Shown here piece by piece: positions 27,144-37,800 of a stretch of 64,000 nt of DNA. Where the stretch lies: the NCBI RefSeq assembly GCF_011947285.1, contig NZ_JAAOZT010000007.1:422120-486119 (forward strand). Reading direction: 5' to 3'. Source of the DNA: Glaciimonas immobilis (lineage in GTDB: Bacteria; Pseudomonadota; Gammaproteobacteria; Burkholderiales; Burkholderiaceae_D). Position numbers and translations under genes: made by a program. Below the pieces are notes generated by a model. That model ran no database searches, was not told the DNA's origin, and worked only from the letters and a program-made list of their open reading frames with translations. The first letter of the stretch is position 1; every line of letters begins with the position of its first letter.

Positions 27144-28184
27144 ATGCGTAAGTTTGTGAGCGGCGCAAGAAAATTAACAAAAATTTCTACCGTGGTATTG
27201 GCAATGTCGGCGTGCGCGACGCTGGCGGTACCTACGGAAGTTTCAGCGGCGGATGCCTCGAAAATAATCATCATGGTTGGCGGGATTACCAAAATGATCT
27301 ATTTGCCCGCAAAATTGACCGAGCAGCTGGGCTACTTTAAGGACGAGGGATTGGACGTTGAGTTGCAATCGCAACCGGCTGGAGTTGATGCCGAAAACGA
27401 ACTATTGGCGGGCGCAGTGCAGGCCGTGGTGGGGTTTTATGACCACTCGATTGATTTGCAAAGCAAGGGCAAAGAAGTCACCGCCATCGTTGTGTTTGGG
27501 CAGGTCCCGGGAGAAGCTGAAATGGTCGCCACCAAATCAGCCGGAACAATTAAGAGCATGGCCGACGTGAAAGGAAAAACGCTTGGTGTCACAGGATTAG
27601 GCTCCTCAACCAACTTCCTTACTCAATATCTGGCGGCAAAACACGGCATCAGTTCCACGCAATATTCTGTGCTGCCGGTTGGCGCTGACAATACCTTTAT
27701 TGCTGCTATCAAGCAGGGACGGATTGACGCCGGGATGACAACCGAACCGACTATTTCACAGTTATTGAAAACCGGGGAAGCGTCAGTTTTAGTTGATATG
27801 CGTACGGTGGAGGGCACCGTGAAAGCACTGGGCGGTCTTTACCCAGCTTCGAGTTTATACGTCCAGCGCTCATGGCTCAATACGCACAAGGCAGAGGCGA
27901 TCAAACTGGCGCGCGCGTTTAACAAGACGCTTAAATATATTAAGACACATGACGCTACCGACATAGCCAGCAAGATGCCCAAGGACTATCAAGGCAAGGA
28001 CAAAGTCCTCTATGTGCAAGCTATGCAGAACTCACTACCGATGTTTTCTGCCGATGGCCGGATGCCCGTTGGTGGCCCTGAAACCGTGCTGCAAGTATTG
28101 GCAGGATTTAATCCAAACGTCAAAGGTAAGCACATCGATTTGTCCAAGACCTATACCAACGAATTTATCCCTCAAAACAAATAG
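27144..28184 (+). CDS. ABC importer periplasmic binding protein, SsuA/TauA/NMT1-like
   Basis: The 346-residue precursor carries a signal peptide (about 35 residues, cleaved near VSA-ADA). The mature part matches the NitT/TauT class: early segment IIIMVGGITKMIYLPAKLTE, then QLGYFKDEGLDVEL, and the hinge region KGKTLGVTGLGSSTNFLTQYL. This class binds sulfonates, nitrate, thiamine precursors or aromatic acids. The ligand cannot be fixed here. Two hairpins separate it from the ATPase gene. Confidence 0.9.
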   Translation: MRKFVSGARKLTKISTVVLAMSACATLAVPTEVSAADASKIIIMVGGITKMIYLPAKLTEQLGYFKDEGLDVELQSQPAGVDAENELLAGAVQAVVGFYDHSIDLQSKGKEVTAIVVFGQVPGEAEMVATKSAGTIKSMADVKGKTLGVTGLGSSTNFLTQYLAAKHGISSTQYSVLPVGADNTFIAAIKQGRIDAGMTTEPTISQLLKTGEASVLVDMRTVEGTVKALGGLYPASSLYVQRSWLNTHKAEAIKLARAFNKTLKYIKTHDATDIASKMPKDYQGKDKVLYVQAMQNSLPMFSADGRMPVGGPETVLQVLAGFNPNVKGKHIDLSKTYTNEFIPQNK

Positions 28185-28210
28185 ATAGCGCTGCAAAACT
28201 GAGCAAGAGG

Positions 28211-28234
28211 TGTGAGCATGTGCGCATGCTCACA
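28211..28234 (+). terminator. perfect hairpin after the binding-protein gene, no T-tract
   Basis: TGTGAGCATG and CATGCTCACA pair perfectly around TGCG, 27 bp past the stop codon. There is no T-run after it. Such hairpins often protect the upstream mRNA from 3' exonuclease. Confidence 0.6.
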
Positions 28235-28311
28235 TCAATACTTGGCGGTGCATGGGATTTGAAATCGGAGAATTCCAGCTAAGGAACTTCGCCTCGCTTT
28301 TTGCCAGGAAT

Positions 28312-28347
28312 GACAGGTGACGTTTGCAGACGCCTGTCCATTTTTTA
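28312..28347 (+). terminator. internal rho-independent terminator/attenuator in the importer operon
   Basis: GACAGGTG pairs with CGCCTGTC (one wobble) and is followed by CATTTTTTACG. It lies 34 bp before the ATPase start codon, so it would lower transporter mRNA relative to the binding-protein mRNA. Confidence 0.65.
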
Positions 28348-28381
28348 CGCTCATACAACCAGTTTTAAAGAAAGAATGTAA

Positions 28382-29221
28382 ATGATTGCATCCTCAAATG
28401 CACTTGCTGCGGAGCGGGTTCCCGCAGCAAATACGATGAATCGGGACACCCCGGCAATTGATATTCGTAACGTGTCCTGCCGCTTTATTTCCCCCGATGG
28501 CAAGGCGACGGTAGCGCTGCGGGATTTTACAATGAGCGTTGCCCAAGGCGAATTTTGTGCGATCGTCGGTCCGACTGGTTGTGGTAAGTCCACTACGCTG
28601 AGCTTGATCACAGGACTTCTGAAACCGACGGTGGGAGAAGTCAGGATCATGGGTGAACCTGTCAATGGTATCGACCCGCGCATCGGATTTGTGTTTCAGA
28701 GTGATGCCGTATTTCCATGGCGAAGTGTCTTACACAATGTCGCCGCAGGACCGCTGTTTAGAGGTAAGCCCAAAGACGCTGCCTATGCCCTGGCCGAGGA
28801 ATGGGTACGCCGCGTCGGACTCAATAAGTTTAGCAATCATTACCCCCACCAACTTTCTGGTGGCATGCGCAAACGTGTTGCGCTGGCGCAAACGTTTATC
28901 AATAGCCCCGAAATTCTGTTAATGGATGAGCCGTTCAGTGCGCTGGACATGCAGACCAGAACCTTAATGCAGGACGAACTATTACAGCTTTGGTCGTCCC
29001 AGTCCGGTTCAGTCGTGTTTGTGACGCATGATTTGGAAGAGGCAATCGCGCTGGCCGATAAGGTGTACGTATTAACCGCCCGCCCAGCGACGTTGAAGAG
29101 CGTCTATGAAATCGATTTACCACGTCCTCGCGTGATGTCGGAGGTGCGCTATGAACAACGATTCATCGATATTTCTCGCAAGATATGGTCCGATTTAAGG
29201 GAAGAAGTGCAGATGACTTGA
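28382..29221 (+). CDS. ABC importer ATPase, NitT/TauT (SsuB/TauB-like)
   Basis: The 279-residue ATPase has Walker A GPTGCGKST near residue 63, the signature LSGGMRKRVALAQ, Walker B ILLMDEPFSALD, and the switch histidine in VFVTHDLEEAIALADKV. The first 20 residues are a poorly conserved extension, so a later start is conceivable. It energises uptake with the permease 158 bp downstream. Confidence 0.95.
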   Translation: MIASSNALAAERVPAANTMNRDTPAIDIRNVSCRFISPDGKATVALRDFTMSVAQGEFCAIVGPTGCGKSTTLSLITGLLKPTVGEVRIMGEPVNGIDPRIGFVFQSDAVFPWRSVLHNVAAGPLFRGKPKDAAYALAEEWVRRVGLNKFSNHYPHQLSGGMRKRVALAQTFINSPEILLMDEPFSALDMQTRTLMQDELLQLWSSQSGSVVFVTHDLEEAIALADKVYVLTARPATLKSVYEIDLPRPRVMSEVRYEQRFIDISRKIWSDLREEVQMT

Positions 29222-29292
29222 TGCACTTTCAGGCTTTGATCTGATCCTGATCAGCTACCGACAGGGGACACTTGATGTAATGCCCTTTTGAA

Positions 29293-29348
29293 GGATATTG
29301 ATTGACGGATGTTGATTGACGGATGTTGATTGATGGATGTTGATTGAT
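29293..29348. repeat. 14-bp tandem array (4 units)
   Basis: Four copies of GGATGTTGATTGAC (first GGATATTGATTGAC; the last two end in AT) lie immediately before the permease ribosome site. Confidence 0.85.
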
Positions 29349-29379
29349 ACAAGTAACAAATAATGATAAGGAACAAAAA

Positions 29380-30234
29380 ATGACTCAAGCACATTCAATC
29401 GACCAGCTAAGTGCGGCCAGCCTGGCGATTGTTGAACAGGCCGCCCAGCGAAAAATCAGGATGCGCTATTGGTTGGTAATTTCTTTGCGAATCGCCATAT
29501 TAGTCATTGTGCTTGGCGGTTGGGAATTAGGTGCGACGTTACATTGGATAGATCCATTTTTCTTTTCTCAACCTTCATTGATCGTGATCCAGATTTACGA
29601 CTGGATAATGGAAGGTACTTCGCAAGGCCCTTTGTGGGTGCAGGTGTTAGTGACACTAGAAGAGACCGTGTTAGGCTTTTTGATTGGCGGCGTAGCAGGT
29701 GTCATTTGTGGAATTTTGTTAGGCCGCAACAAGCTATTATCGGATGTGTTTAGCATTTATATTCAAATTGCTAATTCGATTCCACGGGTAGTATTAGGAT
29801 CGATTTTTGTGATTTCGTTAGGGCTGGGCATGGCGTCTAAAGTGGCCCTGGCCGTGGTAATGGTCTTCTTTGTGGTATTCGCTAACGCCTTTCAAGGCGT
29901 CCGTGAGGCCGACCGTTACATGATCGCTAATGCTCAAATTTTAGGCGCTTCCTCGCGTCAAGTCACAATGTCGGTCGTGATCCCTTCCGCCCTGAGCTGG
30001 ATTCTGGCTAGTTTGCATGTCAGTTTTGGTTTTGCGTTGGTAGGGGCAGTAGTGGGTGAGTTCCTCGGCTCCAAGCAAGGCATCGGTTTGCTGATCTCGA
30101 CCGCCCAAGGTGCGTTCAATGCGAGTGGGGTATTTGCTGCGATGATTGTGTTGGCGGTCGTGGCACTGGCGGCTGATTATCTATTGCTCAGAATCGAGAA
30201 ACGCTTGCTCAAATGGCGTCCGGCAGCTTTCTAA
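29380..30234 (+). CDS. ABC importer permease, NitT/TauT (SsuC/TauC-like)
   Basis: From ATG 29380, preceded by GATAAGGAAC, the 284-residue protein has six membrane segments. The cytoplasmic coupling-loop motif is EADRYMIANAQILGASSRQ, close to the EAA consensus. It partners the ATPase at 28382 and the binding protein at 27144. A strong terminator follows 23 bp after the stop. Confidence 0.94.
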   Translation: MTQAHSIDQLSAASLAIVEQAAQRKIRMRYWLVISLRIAILVIVLGGWELGATLHWIDPFFFSQPSLIVIQIYDWIMEGTSQGPLWVQVLVTLEETVLGFLIGGVAGVICGILLGRNKLLSDVFSIYIQIANSIPRVVLGSIFVISLGLGMASKVALAVVMVFFVVFANAFQGVREADRYMIANAQILGASSRQVTMSVVIPSALSWILASLHVSFGFALVGAVVGEFLGSKQGIGLLISTAQGAFNASGVFAAMIVLAVVALAADYLLLRIEKRLLKWRPAAF

Positions 30235-30256
30235 AGAAAGATTGCTTTAAGGTTAG

Positions 30257-30283
30257 AGGCGCATGCAGATGCGCCTTTTTTTC
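30257..30283 (+). terminator. rho-independent terminator of the ABC importer operon
   Basis: AGGCGCAT and ATGCGCCT pair around a 4-nt loop and are followed by a run of T. Confidence 0.92.
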
Positions 30284-30394
30284 GTCTAAATGATTGATAG
30301 CCCTTACGCTGCGGCCTGTTACGCTATTTGACACAGCATTTCACTGGCCATGGCAGCTTAGGGTATATCTGTACTTGACGTTTTGCGTTACTGT

Positions 30395-31945
30395 TTAAGG
30401 GGACTCTATCGTCTCCGGCGGAACGAACGCCAAGCCGAGGTGGTGCACCGAAACTTCACCATCCAGTATCACTGGAGGCTGCGGAATGGCATTTGTAAAT
30501 TGCGTCGCAAGCTCTGCTGGAATAGCATCTCCCTCCTGTGTTGCGTCCCAAATCAGCATGGCACCTGCGCGTTTTATATCTTCTGGATCGATCCATGGAC
30601 TAAAGCGGCGACCGCCATGCGAAAACATGGTTGACGGCCTTTCTGTGGAATAAAAAGAGACGTTGCCCGCATACCAGGTGTCACCTGCAACATATTTCAG
30701 GGGGCTGTCGAAGGTACCGTGCCATCTATCTGTGACGGTTTCCGCAAGTATTGTTCCGGGAAAGTGCGTTCTTTTTTCATTTCCGGTAATTTGCGGCGCA
30801 TACAGTTGGTCAAGAACAAAAAATGCTATTGGCAGCAACATCGCAATGCTCCAGGCGCGACCAAAATAGCGCAGTTTCTCTATGGTCAGAAACGGGCGTA
30901 TTGCCATGACAATAAAAAGACCGATAAAGCACCAAAGGGGAGCACCCCACATTACCCTCATTGGCCGTCGCGCGACGATGGATAAGCACAACGAGATAGC
31001 GATTGGCCCGAATGCTAAGGCAGTGATATAAGCCTGGTCAAAATTTCCCCATCTAAGTTGCAACCAGTTGCGCGACGATCTCCAGCGCCAAAGCATGATT
31101 GCGATCAGTAGCATCGGTAGAAGAGCAAGCAGCTGGGCGCTAATAAATGAAAACAAACTGCTTAAAAAATCTGTTATTTTTGTGATCTCCGGCGCACGCC
31201 GCCCCACATACTCGATTGAGACAAAGCCGCTTTCCGCCATCCAATATAAATGCGGAATAAATAACAGCGTTGAAGTCAGCAATAAAAGCCACGGTCCGGG
31301 CGACGCCAGGCGACGGCGCGCGACCGGATGAGCGATCATTAATAAGGCGAGTGGCAAAATATAAGCACCCATCGAATAGCGTGACCATAGGCCCAGGCTA
31401 GCGACTAGTCCGCTCACGATCCAGATGGTAAGTCGATTTTCCGTAATCGCTTTGTGCAGTACCCAGCCAAATAGTGCCGCAAAAGGCATCTGCAGGACGA
31501 TATCGTTGAATTCGGGGGTGGGTAAATTAAAGTAATAAACCCCTTCAAGTAGAAGCGCGCCAACCAATGCTTCAGCCTCCGTTGCAATGCGTCGCCCGAG
31601 CTGCCACACAGAAAAAAACACGGTCGCGATGCAGAGTTGTCCGGCCAGATAGCTAACCCAAAGTTTTTTGTCGGACCAGGTCGTAATGAGTTCAATCAGC
31701 CAGGGAAAGAGCGGTGGATCTTTTTCGTAACCTAGTTGCCATTCGCGGCCCCATGCCAGTCCTTCGATCATATCAAGGGAAGCATTGGTTTGCAGCAGCA
31801 TTGGCAACAGCGTCCAGACCACCACATGAATGAGCACAGCGCCGGCGAATGAAAAGGTGAGCGTCTGCTTGAGCTTTAGCGCTCCTTTGGCTTGTGAGGT
31901 TTTAGAGAATTCAGTCAATACTGCAGTCATATTAAGAGCAATCAA
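30395..31945 (-). CDS. membrane glycosyltransferase, GT39/ArnT-like (PMT_2)
   Basis: The 516-residue protein has about ten to twelve hydrophobic segments and the early acidic motif in WGREWQLGYEKDPPLFPWL, which in GT-C enzymes holds the catalytic aspartate. GT39-type enzymes move a sugar from a polyprenyl phosphate donor to lipid A, glycan or protein at the periplasmic face. The first codon is TTG at 31945 with AAGG just upstream; ATG 31930 is the alternative, without a clear ribosome site. Acceptor and sugar are unknown. It stands alone. Confidence 0.82.
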   Translation of the reverse strand: MIALNMTAVLTEFSKTSQAKGALKLKQTLTFSFAGAVLIHVVVWTLLPMLLQTNASLDMIEGLAWGREWQLGYEKDPPLFPWLIELITTWSDKKLWVSYLAGQLCIATVFFSVWQLGRRIATEAEALVGALLLEGVYYFNLPTPEFNDIVLQMPFAALFGWVLHKAITENRLTIWIVSGLVASLGLWSRYSMGAYILPLALLMIAHPVARRRLASPGPWLLLLTSTLLFIPHLYWMAESGFVSIEYVGRRAPEITKITDFLSSLFSFISAQLLALLPMLLIAIMLWRWRSSRNWLQLRWGNFDQAYITALAFGPIAISLCLSIVARRPMRVMWGAPLWCFIGLFIVMAIRPFLTIEKLRYFGRAWSIAMLLPIAFFVLDQLYAPQITGNEKRTHFPGTILAETVTDRWHGTFDSPLKYVAGDTWYAGNVSFYSTERPSTMFSHGGRRFSPWIDPEDIKRAGAMLIWDATQEGDAIPAELATQFTNAIPQPPVILDGEVSVHHLGLAFVPPETIESP

Positions 31946-32403
31946 TTGCCTTTTTATCGATATTTATTATGATACCGAAACATACGTATTTATAAACAAT
32001 ATGCGTTGCATCATGTACTCCGCCGCCTTTGCTATTGGTATGAATCTCGACCGTTAGCAAGGCTTGCGCCGAGGGGCTAAACGAAGCCGTGTCTGTTACC
32101 GCGGCGCACTACGTTGCGGCAACCATGAAGCGTTGAGAGGGATTTTGCCAAAGCAATTTGGTACTAAATAGTGTGCCGGGCTTTTATTAATAACGCAATA
32201 TGGCAATGTCAACAGTGCCTCAGATCCAATAATAGCCTGCGGGTTTCTGCTGAACAAAACGAACATCGGCTTACGCGCTATGCAACCGCCGATTCATGCA
32301 CTGGTGATCATTCGGCATTGCAAGTCAGAAACTCCTAATTCGCGGCTAATTAACCCACGTTACAATGGGGCTCTGATGAATTTGGCACGTAGGAACTTTA
32401 CCC
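31946..32403. other. intergenic region between glycosyltransferase and RND operon
   Basis: The divergent 458-bp gap has no supported gene. A TACAAT hexamer at about 32362 could be the -10 box of the pump operon. AGGAA 9 nt before ATG 32404 is the ribosome site. No repeat or structured RNA was recognised. Confidence 0.4.
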
Positions 32404-33807
32404 ATGATGCTCTGGCAAACGCTAAAAATACCCTCAAACTACCTGCTATCGCTACTCATTCTGCTGGCTATAGGGGGCTGTGCCAGTTATCAGCCCTTGC
32501 CGCTGAACGATCAAGCCAATTTTCTTAAGCATATCCCGGCGCTGACGATAGACGCCCACCAGCTGAACTTGCCGGAACTGCCACTGCATTCTTTTGCCGC
32601 TGGGCCCGAGGGGTTGGATATGACGGACGTCGCGATATTAGCGGTAGTTAACAATCCGGATTTGAAGTTAGCCCGCAATGATGCACATATTGCGCATGCG
32701 CAGGCTTTCTCGGCCTCCCTTTTGCCGAATCCGCAACTCGCTATGATGGCCGATTTCGTGCGCGATCCGGTGGGCGGTTCTACCCCCGCTTTCAGTATCG
32801 GGCCGAGTTACGATTTTGGGGCGCTGTTAACACATTCAACATTAAGCAAAGCCGCCCGCGCCGACGCTGACAAGACCGATTTGAGTTTGTTGTGGCAGGA
32901 GTGGCAAGTCATTGCGCAAGCCCGTATGGTGTTTATCAAGCTCACGCAGGGTGAAAAGCTGACCCGAATATTGCAACAACAACGGGATGAATTTGCGCAG
33001 CGCTCTCAACGAAATCAGGTGGCCTTGCAGCGTGGCCTCATCACCGCCGAGACAGCGACCGTTGCATTAACCTCACTTCAGGATGTGCAGCGTCAAATCA
33101 ATGAGGGGCAACGTCAGCAAAATCAGGCCAGACATGATTTGAATGCGTTATTAGGATTAGCGCCGGATGTACCTGTGCCGTTAAAGGGGTCTGCGCAATT
33201 GCCACCGCTGGCCCGGGACCAGATAGACGCTATCTTGCCGCATCTGGCGCAAAGACGGCCCGATTTAAGGGCGCTGGAATTTGGCTATGCAGCGCAGGAC
33301 CAACGTTATCGCGCGGCGATTATCGCGCAGTTTCCGTCTCTGGTGATCGGGCTGACGCGCGCACGCGACACCAGCAATGTGTCCACACAGGGGTTTAATA
33401 TTTCGTTATCACTCCCGGTCTTCAATCACAATCAGGGCAGCATCGCGATCGAACAATCGACTCGCCAAAAGCTGCATGACGAGTATCAGCAGCGCATCAA
33501 TGTTGCCCACAGCGATATCGACAGAATTTTGACCGAACAGGCTATCAATCAGCAGCAAATGCTACAAATAAATAGCAGTCTGCAGCAACTGACCACGCAA
33601 CGACAAAAGGTGCAGGCGGCACTAACAGCACGTAACGTTGATGCGCTGGTGCTATCGAATATCGATACCGCGTGGCTAGCAAAACAAACGGAACAGGTTA
33701 CTTTAGAGCAAGCCATGTTAGAGCAGCGCGTCGCGCTGCAAACGCTGATTGGAGGCGAGTTGCCTACGCAGTTGTCCCAGAAAGCCAAAGAAAGTCATCA
33801 ACCATGA
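32404..33807 (+). CDS. outer-membrane efflux lipoprotein (TolC/OprM family)
   Basis: The 467-residue precursor has a lipobox (LLAIGGC, cysteine near residue 26) and the alpha-helical barrel pattern of the OEP family in two repeats, with AVVNNPDLKLARND in the first half and LAQRRPDLRALEFGYAAQ opening the second. It forms the outer-membrane exit duct of the pump encoded downstream. The stop overlaps the next start as ATGA. Confidence 0.9.
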   Translation: MMLWQTLKIPSNYLLSLLILLAIGGCASYQPLPLNDQANFLKHIPALTIDAHQLNLPELPLHSFAAGPEGLDMTDVAILAVVNNPDLKLARNDAHIAHAQAFSASLLPNPQLAMMADFVRDPVGGSTPAFSIGPSYDFGALLTHSTLSKAARADADKTDLSLLWQEWQVIAQARMVFIKLTQGEKLTRILQQQRDEFAQRSQRNQVALQRGLITAETATVALTSLQDVQRQINEGQRQQNQARHDLNALLGLAPDVPVPLKGSAQLPPLARDQIDAILPHLAQRRPDLRALEFGYAAQDQRYRAAIIAQFPSLVIGLTRARDTSNVSTQGFNISLSLPVFNHNQGSIAIEQSTRQKLHDEYQQRINVAHSDIDRILTEQAINQQQMLQINSSLQQLTTQRQKVQAALTARNVDALVLSNIDTAWLAKQTEQVTLEQAMLEQRVALQTLIGGELPTQLSQKAKESHQP

Positions 33808-34874
33808 ACAAAAAAATAATCTCTATTGCTGTCGCTAGTGCGATGGTTTTGCTTGGGGCGCTTGCCTATTTTGTCTATAACGGCCACTCGTCGGCGAGTC
33901 CGGCAGACGTCGAAGTGCCTATCTCAGCGCAGGTAGTGACGCAGCCACTCAAACAAGGGATGTTGACTAGTACGCTCACCGCTTTCGGCGACGTTTCACC
34001 GGAACATACGGTCGCCCTCAGTAGTGCCAATCCGGTGCAGATCACGCAATTGCTAGTGGTGCAGGGGCAAAGCGTCAACAAAGGTAGCCCGCTGGCGCTA
34101 CTGCGCAGTGATCCCGCGGCGGTTTTAAGCTACCAGCAAGCCCAAAGCGCTAACAATCTGGCGCAAGCCGAATTGAAGCGTATCAAAGAGTTACTTGGCC
34201 TGCAAATGGCAACCCAATCACAACTGGATACGGCGCAAAAAAATGCGCAGGACGCGCAAGCAAGTCTGACGGCGCAGCAGAAGCTTGGCGGTGGCACTGC
34301 TAGCACCACGTTGTTGGCACCGGCCACTGGCGTGGTGTTGGTGCTGACCGCAGCGCAGGGTGACCGTATTGCGGCAGGCGCACCTATTATGCAGTTTGGC
34401 GGTACCGACAGTCTGAAAGTATTGCTGGGTATCGATCCGTCTAACCGCGCAACCATCAACAAAGGGAGCCGCGTTACCCTGGCACCACTATCAAATCCCA
34501 CGCAAACCACGAAGGCTAGTGTCAGCGAAGTGCAAAATCTGCTGGACCCTAAAACCCAATTGATTAACGTCGTGGTGAAGTTAAACGATGCCGCTGCCAG
34601 GCGATTTATTCCGGGGATGCGGGTCCGGGCCGAAATAGCGACCGGAGAACAAGAGGCGTATCAGGTGCCGCGTCAGGCAGTGCTGAGCGACGATCAGGGC
34701 AGCTACGTGTTTCAGATCAAACAGCACAAGGCGGTACGCGTTAATGTGCGTAGCTTGATTGATAACGGTGCAACGCTGGGCGTGAGCGGCAAGCTCGACC
34801 CTGCTGCACCACTGGTCGTGCAAGGTAACTATGAATTGAAAGATGCGATGTTGGTGCGGGAGTCCAAGCCATGA
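33804..34874 (+). CDS. RND pump periplasmic adaptor (membrane fusion protein)
   Basis: From ATG 33804 the 356-residue protein has one N-terminal membrane anchor (IISIAVASAMVLLGALAYFV), then a lipoyl-like half, a short helical hairpin (QAQSANNLAQAELKRIKELL region), a second lipoyl half and a beta-barrel domain. It links the inner-membrane pump to the outer-membrane duct. It overlaps both neighbours by 4 nt, so the three genes form a tight operon. No metal-binding histidine-rich tail is seen. Confidence 0.92.
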   Translation: MNKKIISIAVASAMVLLGALAYFVYNGHSSASPADVEVPISAQVVTQPLKQGMLTSTLTAFGDVSPEHTVALSSANPVQITQLLVVQGQSVNKGSPLALLRSDPAAVLSYQQAQSANNLAQAELKRIKELLGLQMATQSQLDTAQKNAQDAQASLTAQQKLGGGTASTTLLAPATGVVLVLTAAQGDRIAAGAPIMQFGGTDSLKVLLGIDPSNRATINKGSRVTLAPLSNPTQTTKASVSEVQNLLDPKTQLINVVVKLNDAAARRFIPGMRVRAEIATGEQEAYQVPRQAVLSDDQGSYVFQIKQHKAVRVNVRSLIDNGATLGVSGKLDPAAPLVVQGNYELKDAMLVRESKP

Positions 34875-37800
34875 TCGGCCAGTGGACGCAAAATCATCGT
34901 CGTTCGATCTTGTTTTTATTGGCGATTCTCGCTGTGGGCGGCATGCTGGCAGCGTTTAAGCTGCCGATTTCATTGTTTCCTACTGTTGATTTCCCCCGCG
35001 TCGTGATTTCACTTGATGCAGGCGATCAGCCGCCGGAACAAATGGAGATGTTGGTGACACGGCCGGTAGAAGAGGCGGTGCGCCGCGTACCCGGCGTACG
35101 CACCGTGCGCTCCACCACCGCACGTGGTACCGCTGAGGTGTCGATCAATTTCGACTGGGGTTTAGACATGGCGTCGGCCACCTTGCAGGTCAATGCAGCC
35201 ACCGCGCAAATTATGTCGCAATTGCCCACCGGTACGGTCATGCAGGCGCGCCGCATGGATCCGACCGTTTTCCCTATTATTGCTTACAGCCTGACCTCCA
35301 AAACGGTGACGCCAACGCAATTGCGTGACTTGGCCGAATATCAATTACGGCCTTTACTAACCGGAGTGAACGGTGTGGCGCAAGTGCAAACCACTGGTGG
35401 CGCGCTGGAGGAGTATCAGGTCAATGTTGACCCGCAAAAATTGCTTGCACGGGGTTTATCGCAAGACGACGTATCACGTGCATTAACATCAAATAACGTC
35501 ATCAATGTCGTCGGTCGTCTTGAGGATCACTATAAATTATTTTTAGTTATGGCTGATTCCAGACTACAGAATATTGAACAGATTCGTCAGACGATCGTTT
35601 CAAGTGGTGGGAATGGTGTCGTACGCGTCGCTGATGTTGCGGAGGTCCTGCATGCCACCGTGCCGCAATGGATACGTGTCACTGCCGACGGTAAGGATGC
35701 AGTGTTATTGTCGGTGTATCAGCAACCCGGCAGCAATAGTGTACAAATAGCCACCGATATCAAGAGCAAATTAGCGCAATACAAATTGCCTGCGGGTGTC
35801 CACCTCGCCAACTGGTATGACCAAAGCGAGTTGGTCACTGCTTCCGCTACGAGCGTACGGGATGCGATCCTGATTGGTATCGCGCTGGCAGCACTGGTGC
35901 TGTTTATTTTTTTGCGTAACGTTAAGATTACGCTGATTGCCATCATAGTCGTACCGGCAGTATTAGCCACCACGGTGGTGTTGTTATGGTTGTTGGACAT
36001 GAGCTTTAACATCATGACGTTGGGCGGTATGGCAGCGGCGGTTGGCCTGATCATCGATGACGCGATTGTCATGATCGAACACATTGTGCGTCGCCTGCAA
36101 GCCAAGGCCGCGCAAGCGCACAGCGTCGAAAAAACGGTGACGGATGCCGCGTTGGAATTTTTTCGGCCACTGTTGGGTTCCAGTGCATCAACGTTAGTCA
36201 TTTTTATCCCACTGGCTTTTTTAAGCGGCGTTACAGGCGCTTTTTTTAAAGCGCTGTCAACGACGATGGCTGCCGGATTATTCATTTCGTTTCTCATTAC
36301 CTGGCTGGCGGTACCGATATTAGCAGCACATTTTCTCACTGATAAAGATGTCAGTCAGGATCATGATGGTCGCCTTACTTTGTGGATGCATAAAAAATAC
36401 GAACGCTTGATGATGCGGTTCCTCAATCGCCCAGCGTTGATCTTGCTTCTGCTATTGCCGTTGATCGGTATTGGTTATCTGGGCTACCAGCATGTGGGTT
36501 CGGGCTTTATGCCTGCCATGGATGAAGGCGGCTTTGTGCTGGATTATTACAGTGAGCCGGGTACCGCCGTGACGGAAACGGATCGACTGGTTCGCCAGGT
36601 CGAAACCATTATCCGGGCCAATCCTAATGTACTCACTTATTCGCGTCGCACAGGAACCGGGTTAGGTGGCGGCCTGGGCGAGCCGAATCATGGCGATTTT
36701 TTTGTAAAATTAAAAAGTGGTACGCGGCAGCCGGTCGATCTGGTGATGGATCAGGTGCGCAACCGCGTAGAGCATGAAGTACCAGGGCTGCGCGTGGAAA
36801 TGGCGCAGTTGATGGAAGATCTGATCGGCGATTTAACCGCTGTACCGCAGCCGGTAGAAATAAAAATATTTTCTGCTGACCCAAAAAATTTAAGTGGCAT
36901 TGCCCGCACAGTAGCTGCACGTATCAGTAAAATCAACGGTTTGGTGGATGTCAAGAATGGCATTAATCCGTCCGGCGATGCCTTACGTGTGCACGTGGAT
37001 CCGGTAAAGGCGATGCAAGAAGGGCTTGATCCCGCAGCCGTGTCCAAAATGTTATCCGATAGCATCAACGGCAATGTCGCTACCCAGATGTTATCTGGCG
37101 TGAAGGCGGTGGGAGTGCGCGTCTGGTTACCGCAAAGTATGCGTAATAACGATAAGGATTTGGGCTTACTGACCGTGCGTTCTCCGGATGGTCATTTGGT
37201 TCCTCTGCAAAAAATTGCCACCATCACGTCCTTGACCGGGCAAGCTGAAATTAGCCGCGAAAACCTGAAGCCGATGATTGCCGTTACCGGACGCATTAGC
37301 GGGCGTGATCTTGGGTCGGTGATCGCCGATGTGAAGATTGCATTGGCAAAACCCGGCCTGTTTCCACCAGGTGCTTATTTTGAATTAGGTGGTCTATACG
37401 AACAACAGCGGATTGCATTTCAAGGGTTGATGACTGTGTTTGCTGCGGCATCAGTGCTAGTATTTTTGCTGCTACTTTTTATGTATGAAAGTTTCCGGCT
37501 TGCCGGGATCATTCTTTTTACGTCGCTGGCATCGGTTTCCGCCGTATTTGTTGGTCTGTCATTGACGGGGATTGATTTAAATATTTCCGCAATGATGGGA
37601 ATGACGATGATTATCGGGATCGTGACGGAGGTGGCGATTTTCTATTTTTCCGAGCAACAGGAATTGATCAATGCGGATCCGCCATTGGAGTGGCGCAACG
37701 CATTGATTCAAGCGGGTAAAAATCGCATGCGCCCCATTGTGATGACCACCATCACCGCGATTCTGACATTATTACCGCTGGCGTTTGCATTAGGCAAAGG

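Noticed and set aside
35719..36339. Long minus-strand frame inside the RND permease
   Set aside because: It is the antisense shadow of the pump's membrane-segment codons.
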